A DNA stretch of 64,000 nucleotides from Tipula vernalis (taxonomy: Eukaryota > Arthropoda > Insecta > Diptera > Tipulidae), in contig OY282558.1 in the NCBI GenBank assembly GCA_958295665.1, forward strand, positions 308,794,092-308,858,091. The letters are read 5' to 3'. A program made the translations under genes and the position numbers. Of the stretch, positions 11,201 to 22,947 are shown one piece after another. Under the pieces are notes generated by a model. That model searched no databases. It saw only the letters and a program-made list of their open reading frames with translations, and was not told where the DNA came from. Position 1 is the first letter of the stretch. Each line of letters opens with the position of its first letter.

Positions 11201-12555
11201 AATCCGCTAGAGATTTTATCGAGAATATTAAGCAAAAGCTAGCACGTAGTTTATGAGTTTAGTCACTTTTAAGAAGAGTAAATTTGAATACCATTTCGCT
11301 TATTCGATGGCAGTTTTTTATGTCATTTCGCTCTCTTATTTCACTACAATTTATAATACACGAATGATAATTGAAATAGAAAGATAAATCACATTTGCAC
11401 GTTGAGATCACAACAAAAGAAAGTTTTCAAATAAATGAAATAGTTTACAAACTTATTCCTGATGAAAGAGACAAAGTCAACTCTCCACGAACAAAGAAAT
11501 CCTCTACATTAGGTATAATTTCCCGATTAAATTGAATTAGACAAAACAGAAAATTTATCGACATTTATAGAATGGTTTATTTACATTTAGAATTCCAAAT
11601 AAATTTAAAGTTTTTAATCCTATTCAAATTCTTTAATATTAAACCCATTTGGCGAAAAAAGAAAATTAATCGAAACGTGACTAATGATGTGTGCTTCATA
11701 ATGATTTATTATATAAAACTTAAATTTGTGCCATAAGTGTGTTGTGAAATGCTAATGCGGTTTCTCTATCATTATGACAGATGATATATTTAGCGAAATT
11801 GAAGTAAATATTATAATCGCTTATTGTGTTAACTTTTATTTTTAATTTTTTGTTTAAATGATGATCTCCAATTGTTGATCTCCGCTTCTTACGATTTGTA
11901 TAATATAATTCTACCTTGTCTCCCAATTTTAACACTAACAGCTTTAGAAAATTTGGGAGATAGTGGTGTACTTGTGCGCCGGATTATTGGGCGCCGGGTG
12001 ATTTTTTCGCTCCCAATCTAATGAAAATACGCTGTGATACATAATCCAGTCCGAGTGATTGTGCGCAACGAACTGTTTCCATTTTTTTAAATTATAGCCA
12101 CTTTTATTATTAAATAATGATCATTTTAATTCGCTTATTTTAATAATAACATAACAATAGAATAACTTATCTAGCTTCTTGTGAAAAATAAAATTTCTAG
12201 GTCTTCCTGTAACGGTACACTTGCTATTCTTCCTGAAATGCGTACCCATTTTCCCCTAATATCTTTGAAAATAATAAGTCGAAATTGTAAGTTTGTTAGA
12301 AAATAATGAACATTTGTGTTCTGGCCCAAAGGCAGAACAGGCGGTGAATGCTTGTAAAAAAAGAATGTGTTCTTTAGCTAAAGGTAAAGTTTGTGATAAA
12401 CTAATGGCAGAATAAACTTTTTGTAAAAAAAAAGTTGAAAAGACCAAAGACGTAAGTTGCTATTGTTTTTTTATAAACTTCACTTTATTCTTGGTGTTTC
12501 AAAGGATTGCGCAATTCTCAGTTGCATTTCTCTAACAAAAAAAACAATGGCAGCG
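8276..12555. other. Long AT-rich stretch without recognisable genes
   Basis: No reading frame here resembles a known protein; those above 60 codons (for example 9002-9244, 10674-10877, 11720-11935) are rich in Lys, Asn, Ile, Phe and Tyr, as expected by chance in AT-rich DNA. Only minor structure: short palindromes near 9545-9590 and 10415-10435. Could be intergenic or a long intron. Confidence 0.5.
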
Positions 12556-12610
12556 TTCGAAATAGAAAATGTCCATTTACCGAAAACATATTTAAAAAAC
12601 TACATGCGAT
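12556..12610 (+). pseudogene. Fragment of a Ty3/Gypsy pol gene
   Basis: This 55-bp segment is clearly similar to 26922-26976, the end of the recognisable Gypsy element, and the two share the exact tract TTTAAAAAACTACATGCGAT. It translates in an open frame to a peptide ending VHLPKTYLKNYMR, which fits the conserved stretch just before the zinc-binding start of Gypsy integrases. A small orphan relic; the family reading is inference. Confidence 0.45.
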
Positions 12611-12807
12611 ATAGAGTAGTCCGAAATGCGAATTTAAATGCAAATTTTTTAAAATGCGCATTTTTGGATTAAATTAAATAACATTAACGTCATTAAATTA
12701 ATTATAATTGGATAACACAAAATTAAAAATGCACATAAAAACTACTTGCGTTGGAAGTTTAAAGTTTAAAGTAATAATAATAATTACAATTATAATTGAT
12801 ATTAATT

Positions 12808-15800
12808 TTTTATTTATTTATTTTATTTATTTATTTATAGTATTTTATAAATAATTTAGTATTAAAAGGAAAAGCACATATGGAAATAAAGCAATCGAAA
12901 CAAAAAAAAAAAAAATGAAGTTGCTTCCATTAGGCATAAAAACCTCTTAAATTTTTTCAAACAATTTCCACCTCATGCTTACACATTCTATTTTGAGCAG
13001 TAGCTCATTTACAATAAAACGTACAGCACGAGGTAAAATAATATTAAAAATTAACAAAAATAATATAGTTAATAAAAATAAATTAAAAAAACTACGTATT
13101 GCCCATCAATCACGCCACTCCAAAAATTTTGACCTAAATAATTTGGCCGATCCTAATCTCTTAATTTCCAATGGAATTGAATTCCAAAGGGAAACTCCCC
13201 TAACATAAAATGACGTGTTTAGCGACCTACAAGAATTTTTAGCTGGAATTAGGCGGAAGTTAGAGGAATGAAACCTACTAAACATTAATTTCCTATACAG
13301 ATAACAAGGCTCCTTAGCTTTGAGAAGTTTAAAAATAAAAAGACAAACACGAAATTCGTAAAAAATAGATAAACTACATTCTAAAACAAGGCTAGAGTAG
13401 GCAGAAATATGATCGAACTTCCTAATACCAAAAATAAACCTGGTACAAGCATTGAAACATCTTTGAAGAACATTCATATTTTCCTGAAGCATACCGAATA
13501 AAACTATGTCACCGTAAATAAAATGAGGAAGAAGATAAGACAAAAATAATTTTTTCCTAAACTGACTATCAGAAAATCCAACCACTTTATACAAACAACT
13601 AAGCATGCCAAAGACCCTCTTACTAATAGTAACTAAATGGTTACCCCAAGTAAGAGTTTTATTAATAACTAAGCCTAAATCCCTAACAGTATTTGAATAT
13701 TCAATTAGCGAACCCTGCAGAAAAATACCAGGAAAGGACGAGGTCTCCAACGGTTTTTTATAAATTATAATCGACTGAGATTTATTCGCGTTTAAAACGA
13801 GCCTGTTAGAGACCGACCAGATAACTATATTACTTAATCTTCATTTATCAGAGAAATATTCCTAACAATAGAATCCTGATCTAAACGACTATTTCTAAAA
13901 ATTTGAACGTCATCAGCGAAAATATGAAATGAACAATGTTGAATGGAGGATTCTATGTCATTTATGTACATAAAAAATAATAGAGGACCCAGCACTGAAC
14001 CCTGAGGCACGCCGGAAATTACAGGAAGAAAATCAGACAAGGAATTGTCGAAAAAAACTGCCTGAGAACGATTAGAAAGATAGTTAAAAATCAATTTGGC
14101 AGCAGAAAGCGAAAATCTAAACTGAGATAAGAGTTTATTAAAAAGGATTCTGTGATTAATAGAATCAAAGGCCTTAGAAAAATCTAACAAAGTTAAAGAA
14201 GTTAATTCCCTATTATTCATATTACGCCTAATATCATCACATACATTTAATAACGCAGTAGAAGTACTATGAAATTTTCTAAACCCAGATTGGAAGCAAC
14301 TAATTAAACTACTGCTATGTAAATGCGATTGAATTTGATTTTTAACAACTATCTCGAAAGCCTTAGAGAGAGAACTTAAAATGCTAATTGGCCGAAAATG
14401 GGATAGCTCTAAAGGATTACTGATCTTTGGGATCGGGATTATTTTACTTAGCTTCCACTGATCTGGATAGGAAGAGGACGTGAGAATAAAATTGAAGATA
14501 TGTAACAAGTATTTTGAGACGAAAGGGGAAACTACCTTAACGAATTTTAAATTGACGTTATCCAGACCAGAAGATTCCGATTTAACCTTCCAAATAGCAG
14601 ATTGTAAATCCTCGAGAGAAATATTTGAAAACGAAAACGAATTAGAGGACGCTTTAGAGAACAAATCGACGGAACTACTGCCCGAGTTCAGACTAGAGTA
14701 AAAATAACTATTAATTTCATTGGTTTTGAAATCCCCATTAGAACTAATCTTGCATCTGCCTAGGACTAAATTACGAACATTACGCCAGAAAACCTTGGGA
14801 GGAAGAGATGAGTCTAACTTGTCCTTGAAAAAATTACGTTTAGCAATTCGAATTAACCCTACAACTCTGTTACGAGCCTGCTTGTAATCTAAATGAGACT
14901 GACTATTAGGACACCTTTTCCATACACGATATTTACTAACTCTAATATTTATGGTATTCGAAATTGCCTGAGACAACCAAGGCGGAGATTTTGCTTTGCA
15001 AGTAACCTTTTTAAGCGGAACGCAACTATTAAACACCAAACTAATATAAGAGTTGAAAAATTCTATTTGGCTAGTTGCAGAACTAAGGCAAAAAATATCC
15101 TTCCAAGGAACTGAGTTACAAATTACGTAAAGGCGGGAATTGTCTATACTAGAAAAATCTCTAAAGCTAAAACTCTTAGGTTTAGGTGGAGAGTAAGAGT
15201 TTACAGAAAAAACTAAAAGAACATGATGGGATCCCATACCGAGAGACAACTGATTGAAAAAACAAATAGAGTTATTAGTAAAAGATATGATATGATCAAT
15301 AAGGGAATAAGATGCTCCGAAAGCGGTTGGACAAGAAAACGTTGGTGGCACAATGTTGTGTACGGATAAATTAAGACTATTTAAAAGATTCAAATAATCC
15401 CGAGGGAAGCCGGACTTTTGGAGTAAATCGAATTTAAAGTCACCTGATATATACATTTCATCGAATCTACAAGAGAAATGACTAAATAAACTTTCTAAGT
15501 CTACAAGTGATTTTTGAAATTTGGCATACGATCTCTTACTAGTTTTTGGTGGGTTATAGATGGTACCGACTAAGATTTTACGACCATTAATAAAAATATT
15601 GACAAATAAAAACTCTAAATCCGATACTAACAATTCTGAATGGAAGAAGGTATGGTAACTAATCTAGCCTTAATGTGATCTCCTACAAATATACATAAAC
15701 CACCATAATTAAGGGGAGTTACCGCTCTATCTTTCCTAAATATATTATAACCTTATTGATGGCCAAAGCTGAATTAGGGATATTCGGATTTAAAAATGTC

Positions 15801-16150
15801 TCAGAGAAACAAAGAATGTCCACGGAAGCACCAATAAAAATGTGACGAATCTCGTCAATATTTGGGACTAAACTTTGCACGTTAAAACTAGCTACATTTA
15901 ACAAAGACCTATCGACTAACATAGATTTTAAAACTACATTGGGGTTATTAAACGACATTACACTCAATAGTAAACACGACGCGACGTGATTGAAGCGCAA
16001 TACTTACAAATAAATTTAAGGAACGCTTCATCCAAACCGAACCGGATTACTGGAAATCTAAAACGAAAAGAAACAAAAAACCAACCAAAGTAATAAATGA
16101 CAACTTAACTTAAACAAAGGAACAATACTTAACCGTTGAGCCCCAATTTA
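12808..16150 (-). mobile_element. Non-LTR retrotransposon (CR1/L2-like or Jockey-like), minus strand
   Basis: A LINE with an endonuclease-reverse transcriptase gene at 16000-13106. Its 3' end (low coordinates) carries an AAAT-type simple repeat instead of a plain poly(A): read on the minus strand, AATA/AAAT units fill about 12808-12840. Such microsatellite tails occur in CR1, L2 and I-type LINEs. The 5' end is placed loosely around 16150. There is no clear first open reading frame, so the copy is probably 5'-truncated. Target duplications were not found. Confidence 0.75.
13106..16000 (-). pseudogene. LINE endonuclease / reverse transcriptase, broken by frameshifts
   Basis: Three consecutive reading frames form one protein. 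16000-15719 is the start of the AP-type endonuclease (LNVASFNVQSL, then ILCFSETFLN). 15633-13834 carries the rest of the endonuclease (SGDFKFDLL, LIDHII, SHHVLL) and the reverse transcriptase, with the palm motifs LDFSKAFDSINH and GVPQGSVLGPLLF and the catalytic FADD at about residue 572. 13750-13106 is the C-terminal domain, including SLWNSIP. The break between the second and third frames lies at about 13830-13837, where one missing T in GATTAAG would restore the frame. The break between the first two frames is at 15633-15719, where endonuclease residues continue in another frame. No RNase H domain is seen, which fits CR1/L2 or Jockey. Confidence 0.85.
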
Positions 16151-16249
16151 TGCCCTAATTTATTTTAATATTTTTTCCCCTATGGTGGAAAAAAAAAAAA
16201 AAAAAATAGTATTTGTATAACTGCCATCAATAGTGAACGCTCTCAGTGA

Positions 16250-17105
16250 ATTTGTAAACATGGAAAAAATTGGCCATCGTTATGTGATACAATACTTTCA
16301 TTTGTATGGTATCAGTCCAATCAATATCAAAACCTACCTAGACTTTCGTAGACACGGTAGGCATTTCAAGGAAGCGGATACATCGCACAATAACTAAACA
16401 TTTGGACTTGAGAAAGCTGTATGCAAGATGGGTGCCTCGTTTGCTCACAATGGAACAAAAACCGAGTGTTCGGCGATTTTCACAGCAATAAAGTCTCGTT
16501 TTTGCGTCGATTCATAATCATGGATGAAACTTAAGTCCATTACTTCACACCGGAGACGAAGAAACAATCAAAATAGTGGACTGAAAGGGGTGAATCGGTT
16601 TCAAAGTATATGACGACTGTACCATCTGCTGGCACGACGTGAGTTTTTTGGGATGCTCGTGGGATAATTTTCATTGATTATCTTCAAAAAGGAAAAATAA
16701 TCAACGACGAATATTAAGCGAACTTATTGCAGCGTTTGAGTGATGAAATCAAGAAAAAACTGTCGCATTTGGCGAAAAAAGCGCTGTTTAATCAAGACAA
16801 TGCACCAGTTCACTTATTCGTTATCGCGATAGTGAAAATCAGAGAGTTAAGGTTCGAATTGCTTCCTCGCCAGATTTAGCCTCCTCGGATTATTTTCTCT
16901 TTCCAAACTTGAAAAAATGGGTTGGGGGTAAAAGATTTGCAAACAATGAAAAGGTGGTCTCCGGTTAATGTATCGAAGCTACTAAACATCGCGGGGAAAA
17001 GTGTATCGAGCTAAAAGAAGAACACGTTGAGAAAATATTTTCCCAAATTTTTTCTGTTTTATTTCTCATATATATGAACAATCACTCTAAATTCAAATAT
17101 ATTTT
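16250..17105 (+). pseudogene. Mariner transposase pseudogene (DD34D, irritans-like)
   Basis: A plus-strand mariner transposase can be followed through stops and frame changes: residues like ARWVPRLLTMEQK near 16425, HYFTPETKKQSK near 16540, VFWDARGIIFIDYLQKGK near 16650, the second catalytic Asp in NQDNAPVH near 16795, and FPNLKKWVGGKRF near 16905. At least three in-frame stops (for example TAG at about 16575, TGA at about 16640, TAA at about 16715) make it non-functional. I could not identify its terminal inverted repeats. It abuts the 5' side of the LINE and a 16-20 bp A-run at 16188-16206. Confidence 0.75.
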
Positions 17106-19524
17106 ATTTATTTTACATTTTAATAATTCACGCCATGTTCGACTTACGCCAACCTCTCAATAAAATCAAATGTACTCAATATCCACAATTTCTTGATTGA
17201 TAAAGGAGTAACATCCGAGAAACGATCGAGAAATTTCAATTTCAAATAAAAATAAATATCACATTAAGAAAGTGACAAAACCAAAATAATTGTGTTTTAT
17301 TACATAAAATCTACACAAAAACATTAAAAACCAAATATTGTCTCAAATATCCAAAGTCACTACTGCCTCTCGCTAAAGATCACTTCCCAACCAAATTTCA
17401 AATTGATTAATTATATTGTAGACTTATGTTACCAATGTCATCCATCCCCACTGCAATTAAGGTTATATATGTATAATTCCGTTTGCCGATATAAATTCTA
17501 CGAACGTCCTACATCCAAGATTTTTCTATTGGTAGCGAAAAAAGTTGTATGGGCCACGCGCGGATAAGCTCCCGGCCCACGAACTTCCACACTTTCCACC
17601 TTGAAAAGCAAAAAACTCCGCCACTTGAAGGCATGCACATAACTATCTCACATTTCCATTATTCTAAGCAACTTCTATGATTTTCCTACGATATCGGTTT
17701 GGTTTTAACAAACATACAAAAAACTAAAAAGCTAGCGGTTCAAGCATGTTTCCTCTCTTTCGCAAGAGGCGTTCCACCTATTAGTTTACAATCGCCAGTA
17801 GTATCGAAAGCTATTTACGATCTCCGATCTCTTGAAGGCTTCCACTACTGATACTCGCACCAACTACCACTTAAGATTGGACCTGCCATCTAATTATTGA
17901 AGTTCAAACTCAAGCTCACCTTCATTCAAAGACAAAATGTTCTATAATGCACGACTCAATATTTGCAGTCGCAACTGTAAATAGAAGTGTGAATGCCTGA
18001 CAGTTGTGGCTGCAAATATTGCCTCGTGGATTCTAGAACATTTTGTCGTTGAATTAAAACCCATATTTGACCCTGTTGTGGAGATTATGGACTACTGAAT
18101 ATTAAATACCCAACAACATCGACAATATAGTTAAAATATACCAACATCACAATGTTGATATATTCCAAGCCTCACCACATTTGGATAAAGCTTCCTTAAA
18201 TAATTTTTGTAAGAAAAGAACTTCTAACGAATTTAATTCCGACCATCATTAGCCATAGGACGCAAGTACAAAATGAAAGATGGCCAAATTATAAAAATCG
18301 ATAATCCAGTCGACAGTCCAACTAGTTTAGATACGACTTCATCATCGACTATTCTTAAACAACTATATGAACATAACTACACCACTACATAAACTCAACA
18401 AAAAACTAGAACCACTTACCGGATATTCAAACTCCTTGATATCTTTCGTTTCGGCCCTTTACCATTTCAACAGTACGAAATTTATATCGATTCAATTCCA
18501 CACGAATATCAAGTCATTCATCGATACATTTATGTAACATTCTCAATCAAAACTTTCATTGAAGGTGCCTGCTTCAAACCTGTTTATCGGAAGTATAATA
18601 AGAAATGTACATCCCGAGTTGTAACATGCGCCGAAGCCTTCACTTTAATTTAACAAAGCATAACATACACCGAAACCTTGACCTTAGATGGTCTCGGCTT
18701 TCGTTGCGCCCACGGATTTCTCTATCTAGATCTAGGGGGCATCGGATTACAAATGCCATCCAGGCCTGATATTTTTATTCTAAACCTCATAATACATATT
18801 ATTCTGCTAAGAAGGAACATTACAACTTAAATCATACCTCTTTTTTCTAGCACCAACAATATTATTCAATAATATTTCAATTTTTTCAATTTATTAAAAA
18901 ACAGCTTAAAAAAGTGTATTTTCATATGAAACCTTTTTAAATTGGCCACCTCTTTCCTTTCCCTGCTCTGCGTGTCCAATTTGAAAAATTTTGACTATAC
19001 CTAATTAGATTTGCAGCAAACTTTGGGTTTGTAATTCCGGGCAATTTTAAGCATTCTAGAAATCTTTTACGTTCTATGTGCTGCTTGGCTCAATTCCCAT
19101 CAAATATTCGTAAGTTGTTGGTACTCGTAAATAATATTAAAATCTGAATAGCTATAGGTGATAAATTTCGATAGTAAGCTAAATATAGCAAAGACAACAG
19201 AAATGTGAAGCCGAAATTGCCTGTAACGGCTCAGGCTTGGTGTTCTATGAACCTTGAGTAAATCCTACCGAGAATAAACCGTTAGTTAGAGCCACTTTAA
19301 TCAGAAAATTTGAATTCGATTTTATTTGTTGGTTAAATGTTTAGTTGTTCTATTGGCTCGTGTATTTAATTAGAACCGGGTTGTTCTCATTATCATCGTA
19401 CGTATCTAATTAATTTTGTAAATTAGTTTCAATAGAGTGAACCGAACATCCATTTGACGATTCTTTTATCCAAATTGTATTCAAATTTTTTTTACTGAAA
19501 GTAAAATTTTGCTTAAAACTTCTG
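17106..19524. other. Unassigned stretch, moderately GC-richer, possibly old element sequence
   Basis: No recognisable protein. The region 17340-18800 is richer in C and less AT-rich than the surroundings, and contains a 117-bp foldback (17931-18047) and two similar 26-bp segments at 18622 and 18661. It lies immediately upstream of the Gypsy gag remnant, so part may be its 5' untranslated or LTR sequence, but I found no matching second LTR. Confidence 0.4.
17931..18047. repeat. 117-bp foldback palindrome
   Basis: Arms of about 48 bp: the left begins GACAAAATGTTCT (17931) and the right ends AGAACATTTTGTC (18047), with CAATATTTGCAG in the left arm matched by CTGCAAATATTG in the right. The short central spacer lies around 17984-17996. 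This is probably a tiny MITE; no target duplication seen. Confidence 0.65.
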
Positions 19525-20783
19525 GTGAATGAACTAAATTCCTGTACTTTAATGAAATCTACGTACCAATCATACGCCGAGTGGGTTGCCAATTTACGGA
19601 GATTTAGATTTTTTGATTGGCAACATTATAGTTCTACACACACCCATAAGGGTGTTCGAACTGCGGCGTTACTAAAAACTAATGCAACACTAGAAGAAGT
19701 TCTTCAAATTGCTAGCATCTACAAATCAACGGAAGAAACACGTGATACAATAAAAAGTGTAGATACAACCGTTGCAAAAGTAAATCAAGTAGGGTTTCGT
19801 AGTCATACACTGCAAATCGAAATCATTACAACCATCGAAATCTAAGCGTAAATTACAAAGTTTGACACTAAAATCGTGTCCCAGTTGTGGTAATGATCAT
19901 GGCCGCCGACATTGTTGGTACATAAAATCTATTTACAGTAAATGCAGAGTAATAGCACAGAATATATATAAACAGAACAATATCTTCTATTGCGTTTTAA
20001 TCCTAAGTTTGTGAACAAATATTTAAAATATGATTTAGAAGAGATAGAAAAACAATTTTGTATGGAATCAATGAAACAAAACAAAAATACAAAAATGTTT
20101 GTACCCACTTTTTTGTTTTGATCAATAAAAATCAGTACAATTTTAAAATGAAAGGAAAATCTTTACACTTTGTAATGTGTTTAAAAGAGATAGACGTTCA
20201 TAAATAATTTTTGATTTTGGTCTAGTTAGCTTTGCGAAACTTTAAAATCAAATCAAAAAATAAACAAAGGACCTCTTATTGTTTTCGATAACGGGATACC
20301 AAATCATATCAAACAAATAATAAAGACAAAAACAAAACTTGAATAAGGTTGTGTATGTGTTTATGTATCATTTCACTTTTATTTGTATAATTTTGTATCT
20401 CGTCATCAAAAACAATAAGTGGTCCTTTGTTTATTTTTTGATTTGATTTTAAAGTTTCTCAAAGCTAACTAGACCAAAATCAAAAATTATTTATGAACGC
20501 CTATCTCTTTTAAACACATTACAAAGTGTAAAGATTTTCCTTTCATTTTAAAATTGTACTGATTTTTATTGATCAAAACAAAGAGATGGGTACAAACATT
20601 TTTGTATTTTTGTTTTGTTTCAATGATTCCATACAAAATTGTTTTTCTATCTCTTCTAAATCATATTTTAAATATTTGTTCACAAACTTAGGATTAAAAC
20701 GCAATAGAAGATATTGTTCTGCTTATATATATTCTGTGGTAATAGGTCATATTGCATCTACATGTTTGGTCTTCTCGGGTTAA
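19525..20783 (+). pseudogene. Gypsy gag remnant with zinc knuckles, split by an insertion
   Basis: 19525-19845 reads as a Gypsy capsid segment (SYAEWVANLRRFRF, then KVRTAALLK-like and EEVLQIASIY residues), with an internal deletion. After a frameshift, 19870-19955 encodes the zinc-knuckle region: SCPSCGNDHGRRHC followed by YSKCRVI. The frame is then interrupted by the 783-bp element and resumes after 20745 with GHIASTC. The junction reads GTA ATA G|GT CAT across the insertion, so the original knuckle is restored exactly when the insert and one copy of GTAATAG are ignored. Gag proteins package the element's RNA; this one is dead. Confidence 0.7.
19956..20738. mobile_element. 783-bp foldback element with 7-bp target site duplication
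   Basis: Two arms of about 335 bp are near-identical inverted copies, separated by roughly 110 bp (about 20295-20400). The ends are CACAGAATATATATAA on the left and its reverse complement on the right. GTAATAG flanks the element on both sides (19949-19955 and 20739-20745). The Gypsy gag frame reads straight across, so the duplication is certain. It has no coding capacity. A 7-bp duplication is unusual for the common superfamilies, and the family is unknown to me. Confidence 0.9.
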
Positions 20784-21444
20784 TGTAAAGAATAGCAAAA
20801 CATGCGAACAGTCGTTCGTAAATAAATTAAAAAACATTAACAATCGACAAACATATTCCTGTTGATGACTTTTCGAAACTGTATTTACAGCGTAATACAA
20901 CAGTTACAAACAATAACAAATTTATTTTTAACAATGCCGTTATCCATCAAAAAATTGTCGATCAATTTAAATGTAAACAATCATAATTTTCCGTTTTAAG
21001 CCAATACTGGATCATTTTGTACACTGATCGGTTGCTTTGAACAAAATTGCAAAAACATTGAAAGGCGCATTTTATTTGACCAAATTCAAATCATTCCGAA
21101 ATCGCGTCCCTGCTGAATATCGAAAAAACAATCTCGGCTAAATTTTTGAGTTACATTTTTGATATACAACAATTATTTTGTAATTTACGTTAGAAACTGG
21201 CATGAAAAATAAAAAATCACAATCACATTTAGCTAAACTAAAATTTAGCAAGGTTCCAGGAGCCTGGTACTAAACACAATAACTAAAAAATATTATTGGA
21301 TTTAGAATACCACGTACACAGCGGGTATTCACGAATACCAAAATGGTATTGGGTACATGGCATTGTTGAGGTAAATGGCCAAGCAAAATGCGCCTGAAGG
21401 TAAACTATTGGGTGTGTGAATATGACTCCGCCATTTCCCGATAG

Positions 21445-22540
21445 GTGTCGTTATTAGTATTGCTTACGTGTGCTATAATACAATGTGATATTTGGTTGAA
21501 GAATAAAACAACTAGTATTTTTAACTCCTTGAAAATGTGGAATTTTATTCCAAATAAACATCATTTGTGCGAAGTTTTATTACATTGTTTTGCAAAGAAA
21601 AATGCAGCAGAAATTTATCGTTTGCTTGTGGAAATTAATTTTTTTTTGGAAGAATTGCAAACACAATCAGAATTGGCTGTAGCATTAAATGTTGGGCACG
21701 GATTGGTTTTAGCTGTCTCACTTGACAGGCGATGGTGGCAAATTTTGGAAAAGAAAGATTTAATTTGTTTTTAAATTAAAATAGAAATGAAATAAAATTT
21801 ACTAATGTTTATTCAATTGTGTATTATGTTTGCAAATTTTGGAAAAGGAAGATTTAATTTTTTTTAAATTAAATAAACAGCGATTTTTAGTTATTAATAT
21901 TTCCACACCAAGAAATAAATGGCGCCACTTTGACTGAGACAGCTAAAACCAATGCTAGCCAAATATTGATTAATAAACTGTTGCAAATCGTTGCAACCGT
22001 AGTAACTGGGTTTCACATGAGTTAAAAGAGAGAGAGAAATCGAACGTCGAAAAACCATTTGTGCAATGCTGCTACAAAGATAACAGAGAACAGATTTTTT
22101 GCATCGAATAGTTACTGGAGATGAAAAATGGATTCATTATGAGAACCCCAAACGTAAAAAAGCTTGGGTGAAGCCTGGCGAAGCTGATCCATTGCAAACA
22201 AAGCGAGATATTCATTGCAATAAGGTTCTGTGTGGTATGTTATGATCCGCTGGAATCCGGTAAAATTAATAAGGGCGATGTCTACCGATGACAACTAATA
22301 CATTTGAAGCGAGCTACAGAGGAAAATCGGCCAGAATGGGTGAATAGACATAACAAATTAATTGTTCAGCATGACAATGCAAAAGCACATGTTGCCAACG
22401 TTGTGAAGTATTCACCAAACGTAGCTCCTTCCGATCCCTACTTATTCCGCTCGATGCAGCCGTCTCTTTCTGAACAGCGGTTCAGTTCCCGCACACACAT
22501 GGAAAATTGACTTAATGATTGGATCACCTACAATCCGCAA
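21445..22540 (+). pseudogene. Mariner transposase pseudogene (mauritiana-like)
   Basis: N-terminal residues HHLCEVLLHCFAKKNAAEIY and LLVE near 21560-21640, then QTQSELAVALNV near 21660 after a deletion. A MITE interrupts here. It resumes with WVSHELK-like residues near 22010, VTGDEKWIHYENPKRKKAW (first catalytic Asp, near 22115), VQHDNAKAHVA (second Asp, near 22365) and APSDPYLFRSMQ (third Asp position, near 22425). The frame is broken several times. The last residues before the next insertion are DWITYNPQI (22520-22543). The C-terminus (DGAYFQ and stop) appears at 25305-25325 on the far side of the nested transposon, with about 30 codons missing between. Confidence 0.8.
21702..21952. mobile_element. 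251-bp MITE inside the mariner
   Basis: ATTGGTTTTAGCTGTCTCA at 21702-21720 is exactly reverse-complemented at 21934-21952. The interior also contains a direct repeat starting CAAATTTTGG (about 21739 and 21833). The inverted repeats bracket material that does not belong to the mariner coding sequence. No clean target duplication is visible, so its class is undetermined. Confidence 0.65.
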
Positions 22541-22947
22541 ATTGCACACGGCTCGTCTGAACGCGGCTCAACCCAAAAGTGCTTGCACTTCTGTTTTTTT
22601 ATGGCATCATGTTCCCTAAGGTCTAACAAATAAGATAACATTTTTTTTGAAAACATCGCGCCAAAATTCGAAAATTGTAACCAAAAAAACGGTTTTTTGG
22701 TCTGAAAAAGTGAAATATCTTATTTTGTATACCCTTCCGGAGGATTCCAGCATACAAAGATCGAAAGAGGAAAGTACAGGTCAAAAGGTTGTTAATTTGC
22801 GAATTATTTCTCTCTTTGTCGACAGATGTCTTCTAAAGACATACGTGGGGATATAATGAATTATTTCAAACAAATCAAAACTCATGAAAGTCGAGAAGAA
22901 CAAAAACCTTTATTTCAGTAACATTAATTCAAGTTTGATTCAGTTAA

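Noticed and set aside
14480..15114. Plus-strand frames of 73 codons each inside the LINE
   Set aside because: Antisense of the endonuclease/reverse transcriptase gene.
17340..19420. Gypsy 5' LTR
   Set aside because: No second LTR copy is found after 26985 and no primer binding site could be recognised.
22545..22680. RAG-type recombination signal (heptamer, spacer, nonamer) at the element end
   Set aside because: The end starts CACACGG, only partly like the heptamer, and no convincing A-rich nonamer lies at 12 or 23 bp; too weak to claim.
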